A DNA stretch of 64,000 nt from Bacillus_P idriensis_A (GTDB lineage: Bacteria > Bacillota > Bacilli > Bacillales > Bacillaceae). Both the position numbers and the translations under genes were made by a program. Below the pieces are notes generated by a model. It did no database searches and had not been told where the DNA came from. It worked only from the letters and a program-made list of their open reading frames with translations. Location of the stretch: assembly GCF_050483325.1 (NCBI RefSeq), contig NZ_JBCMYF010000011.1, positions 186,001-250,000 on the forward strand, read 5' to 3'. This document shows positions 62,162-64,000 of this stretch, one piece after another (position 1 is the first letter of the stretch; the number at the start of each line of letters is the position of its first letter).

Positions 62162-62280
62162 TTGTTTTCCCCCTATCTTAATCGATCCAAAACACGATAT
62201 TCAACAAGTTCGATAAGATGGAGCATCATCCCTTCTATGCAGACAAAAGAAGAATGGATTCGTCAAAGAAAGTGCTGATT

Positions 62281-62694
62281 TTACGAATTGTGACTTTGTG
62301 ATTCGACGGGATCCTCATACAATTCCAGAGGCAGATCATCCGGATCTTTGAAAAAGGTGAAGAGTCTGTTTGTAAAAGGATCGACCCGGATCGGCTCCGT
62401 TTCAATTCCCAGTTCATTTAAATGACTCACTGCCGCGTGGATATTTTCAATGGAAAAAGCCAGATGTCTAAGACCTGCTGCTTCTGGGGCTGAGGGCCGA
62501 TCAGGGGGAGACGGGAAAGAAAACAGCTCAATTTGAGTGTGATTCCCTACAGCTAAATCCAGCTTATAAGAATCCCTTTCTGCGCGGTAAAACTCATGAA
62601 TCACTTCAAACCCGAGCTTATTGACATAAAAGTCCTTTGAGACGTCATAATTGGTACAAATAACAGCAGCATGATGCACTTTTCTTATTTTCAT
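62281..62694 (-). CDS. ywkD: VOC-family (glyoxalase-like) protein
   Basis: A 137-residue vicinal-oxygen-chelate protein of the SMU1112c/YaeR type. Two beta-alpha-beta-beta-beta halves give the four metal ligands His (VHHAAVIC), Glu (QIELFSFP), His (LRHLAFSI) and Glu (LPLELYED). The start is ATG at 62694 (MKIRKVHHAA) behind AAAGGGAAG; the frame extends 32 codons further upstream into repeat sequence and is not used. Substrate unknown. Between racA and prfA, as ywkD in B. subtilis. Confidence 0.9.
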   Translation of the reverse strand: MKIRKVHHAAVICTNYDVSKDFYVNKLGFEVIHEFYRAERDSYKLDLAVGNHTQIELFSFPSPPDRPSAPEAAGLRHLAFSIENIHAAVSHLNELGIETEPIRVDPFTNRLFTFFKDPDDLPLELYEDPVESQSHNS

Positions 62695-62736
62695 TTTTCT
62701 TCCCTTTCTTTCCTTGAGTTTCAAGAACGAAATTAA

Positions 62737-63068
62737 TCTTAGCGCTTCTAACTCCGTGTCAGCAATAAAGGCCGGAACTTTATCTGTCATGCCTGCGCTA
62801 AACGGGGCAAATCCGCATTTCTTGGTGTCCAGCTCCGCCTCCTAGTCCTTCTGTCAGAACAAAATCCCCGAAAAAGTCTAAACCCGGACTTTTCCGGTGA
62901 TTTCTTATCTGACTGCCAGGCCTGAACATTCGGCTCCGCTTTTCTTGGTGTCCAGCTCCATCGCCCAACTCCTCGGCCAGAACGGATCCGTCAGCAAAGG
63001 CAAAAAGCGCCTTTACTGCCGGATCCTTATCTGTCTGTCGGAGCTGAACGGGCGATTCCGCTTTTCTG
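62737..63068 (+). repeat. tandem array of family A repeats
   Basis: Two complete units (about 62812-62937 and 62938-63068) plus the right part of a third (62737-62811). Each unit runs from CGC(T/A)TTTCTTGGTGTCCAGCT to the next CCGCTTTTCT. The last unit is best preserved: arms ATCGCCC and GGGCGAT, and inner GGATCCGTCAG with CTGCCGGATCC. They fill the 448-bp gap between ywkD and prfA; the prfA promoter follows. Confidence 0.72.
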
Positions 63069-63079
63069 GCAATTTGCTT

Positions 63080-63108
63080 TTGACGCTTTGATTAACCTAT
63101 ACTATAAT
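63080..63108 (+). promoter_or_regulatory. sigma-A-like promoter of prfA
   Basis: TTGACG (63080-63085), 17-bp spacer, TATAAT (63103-63108), 35 bases before the prfA start. Confidence 0.88.
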
Positions 63109-63142
63109 TATAACGTTATGGACGAAAATTGAGGTGAATAAC

Positions 63143-64000
63143 GTGTTAGATCGCTTACAATCAGTGGAAGACCGCTACGAAAAATTAAATGGACTGCTGA
63201 TGGATCCTGATATTATCAACGATTCTAAGAAGCTTCGTGAATATTCAAAAGAACAATCTGACTTGCAGGAAACTGTTGAAGTTTATCGTGAATATAAATC
63301 TGTGAAAGAGCAGATTGATGACGCAAAAGTGATGCTTGATGACAAGCTTGATTCAGAAATGCGCGAAATGGTGAAAGAAGAGCTTTCTGAGCTTCAGTCT
63401 CAGGAAAAAGCGCTCTCTGAACGTTTGAAAATCCTTCTTGTTCCAAAAGACCCGAATGATGACAAAAACGTAATCATGGAGATTCGCGGTGCAGCAGGCG
63501 GAGATGAGGCTGCATTATTTGCAGGCGATCTTTACCGAATGTACAGCCGTTTTGCAGAAGCGCAAGGCTGGAAAACAGAAGTAATGGAAGCGAACACAAC
63601 AGGAGTGGGCGGCTACAAGGAGATCATTTTCATGATCAACGGACGCGGCGCATTCTCAAAGCTGAAATATGAAAACGGTGCACACCGCGTGCAGCGTGTA
63701 CCTGAAACCGAATCAGGCGGAAGAATTCATACATCTACAGCAACTGTTGTCTGCTTGCCTGAAACAGAAGAAGTAGAAGTAGAGATTCATGACAAAGACA
63801 TCCGCGTTGACACATTTGCATCCAGCGGACCAGGCGGACAGAGTGTTAACACGACGATGTCAGCCGTACGCTTAACGCATTTGCCGACAGGAACCGTTGT
63901 ATCCTGCCAGGATGAAAAATCACAGATCAAAAACAAAGAAAAAGCCATGAAAGTACTGCGCGCGCGTGTATATGACAAATTTCAGCGCGAAGCACAGGCT
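63143..64000 (+). CDS. prfA: peptide chain release factor 1 (3' end beyond window)
   Basis: The frame is open from a GTG at 63143, six bases after GAGGTG, to the window end (286 codons of about 355). The product releases finished proteins at UAA and UAG. The GGQ motif that triggers peptidyl-tRNA hydrolysis is seen in SSGPGGQSVNTTMSAVRL, following the domain-2 region IEIRGAAGGDEAALFAGDLY; the codon-recognition loop is in KLKYENGAHRVQRVPETESG nearby. The first 90 residues form the helical domain. The end of the C-terminal domain is not in the window. Confidence 0.97.
   Translation, partial: MLDRLQSVEDRYEKLNGLLMDPDIINDSKKLREYSKEQSDLQETVEVYREYKSVKEQIDDAKVMLDDKLDSEMREMVKEELSELQSQEKALSERLKILLVPKDPNDDKNVIMEIRGAAGGDEAALFAGDLYRMYSRFAEAQGWKTEVMEANTTGVGGYKEIIFMINGRGAFSKLKYENGAHRVQRVPETESGGRIHTSTATVVCLPETEEVEVEIHDKDIRVDTFASSGPGGQSVNTTMSAVRLTHLPTGTVVSCQDEKSQIKNKEKAMKVLRARVYDKFQREAQA

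Noticed and set aside
62695..62790. N-terminal extension of ywkD
   Set aside because: The added residues are encoded by decayed repeat sequence; AAAGGGAAG precedes the ATG at 62694.
62737..63068. Possible CRISPR array
   Set aside because: Repeats are about 125 bp, imperfect and palindromic, with no short spacer pattern and no cas genes.
62897..63091. 64-codon open frame upstream of prfA
   Set aside because: It runs through the family A tandem repeats and has no ribosome site.

Overview
The window looks like chromosome from a spore-forming member of the Bacillaceae (Bacillus/Metabacillus-like). Gene order in large parts follows the Bacillus subtilis ywh-ywi-ywj-ywk region (ywhB-ywhC-ywhD-pbpG-speE-speB; ywiB-argS; uvsE-clsB-fadF; rpoE-pyrG-ywjG-spo0F-fbaA-tal-murA2-glpX-rho-rpmE-tdk; racA-ywkD-prfA). 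Sporulation genes (spo0F, racA), GTG/TTG starts with strong AGGAGG ribosome binding sites, and many Rho-independent terminators support this. No rRNA, tRNA, CRISPR array, prophage or transposase gene was seen.

Region 1 (1-16803) is a carbohydrate uptake locus on the + strand: the end of a LacI-type regulator, a lipoprotein solute-binding protein, a 976-residue binding protein with two carbohydrate-binding-like repeats ahead of its solute-binding domain, a permease pair, an NHL/TPR/YIP1 membrane protein, a DUF5696 exoprotein, a second permease pair, a cytoplasmic glycoamylase-family (PF10091, GH144-like) enzyme and a cytoplasmic GH35 glycosidase. There is no transport ATPase gene, so a shared MsmX-type ATPase is inferred. 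This is the best candidate for an undescribed system.

Region 2 (16850-24846) holds ywhB (tautomerase), ywhC (membrane protease), ywhD, pbpG (class A penicillin-binding protein), speE-speB (polyamines) and ywiB-argS. Region 3 (25190-38621) holds an unknown membrane protein, a clsB-uvsE operon on the - strand, and a fatty/branched-chain acyl-CoA operon (fadF, thiolase, 3-hydroxyacyl-CoA dehydrogenase, two acyl-CoA dehydrogenases, a TetR regulator, and a fused cobalamin-dependent acyl-CoA mutase, icmF). A TetR-type palindrome lies inside the spacer of the fadF promoter and a similar one lies ahead of the thiolase gene.

Region 4 (38789-49375) is a Ter stress-response cluster inserted between icmF and rpoE: a Ter-type ATP-grasp ligase, two TerD proteins, a CitE-like C-C bond lyase, a PRTase-TRSP protein, a StiP-family PRTase-like protein, a HAD phosphatase, a tiny HTH protein, YceG and YceH/TelA. 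The enzymes look like a pathway for an unknown nucleotide-like product. Region 5 (49597-64000) is core metabolism and information processing, with recognisable control leaders: the pyrG attenuator with a GGGCTC start, a pyrimidine-rich rho leader and a hairpin leader before rpmE.

Two non-coding repeat families are scattered between genes. Family B (48023-48231, 52991-53108, remnant 58078-58189) is MITE-like, with ~28-bp imperfect terminal inverted repeats and 8-bp target duplications (perfect at 52983/53109). Family A (41356-41487, 52131-52188, 60965-61084, tandem copies 62737-63068, diverged 24850-24965) is a palindromic ~120-bp unit with paired changes in its terminal stem.
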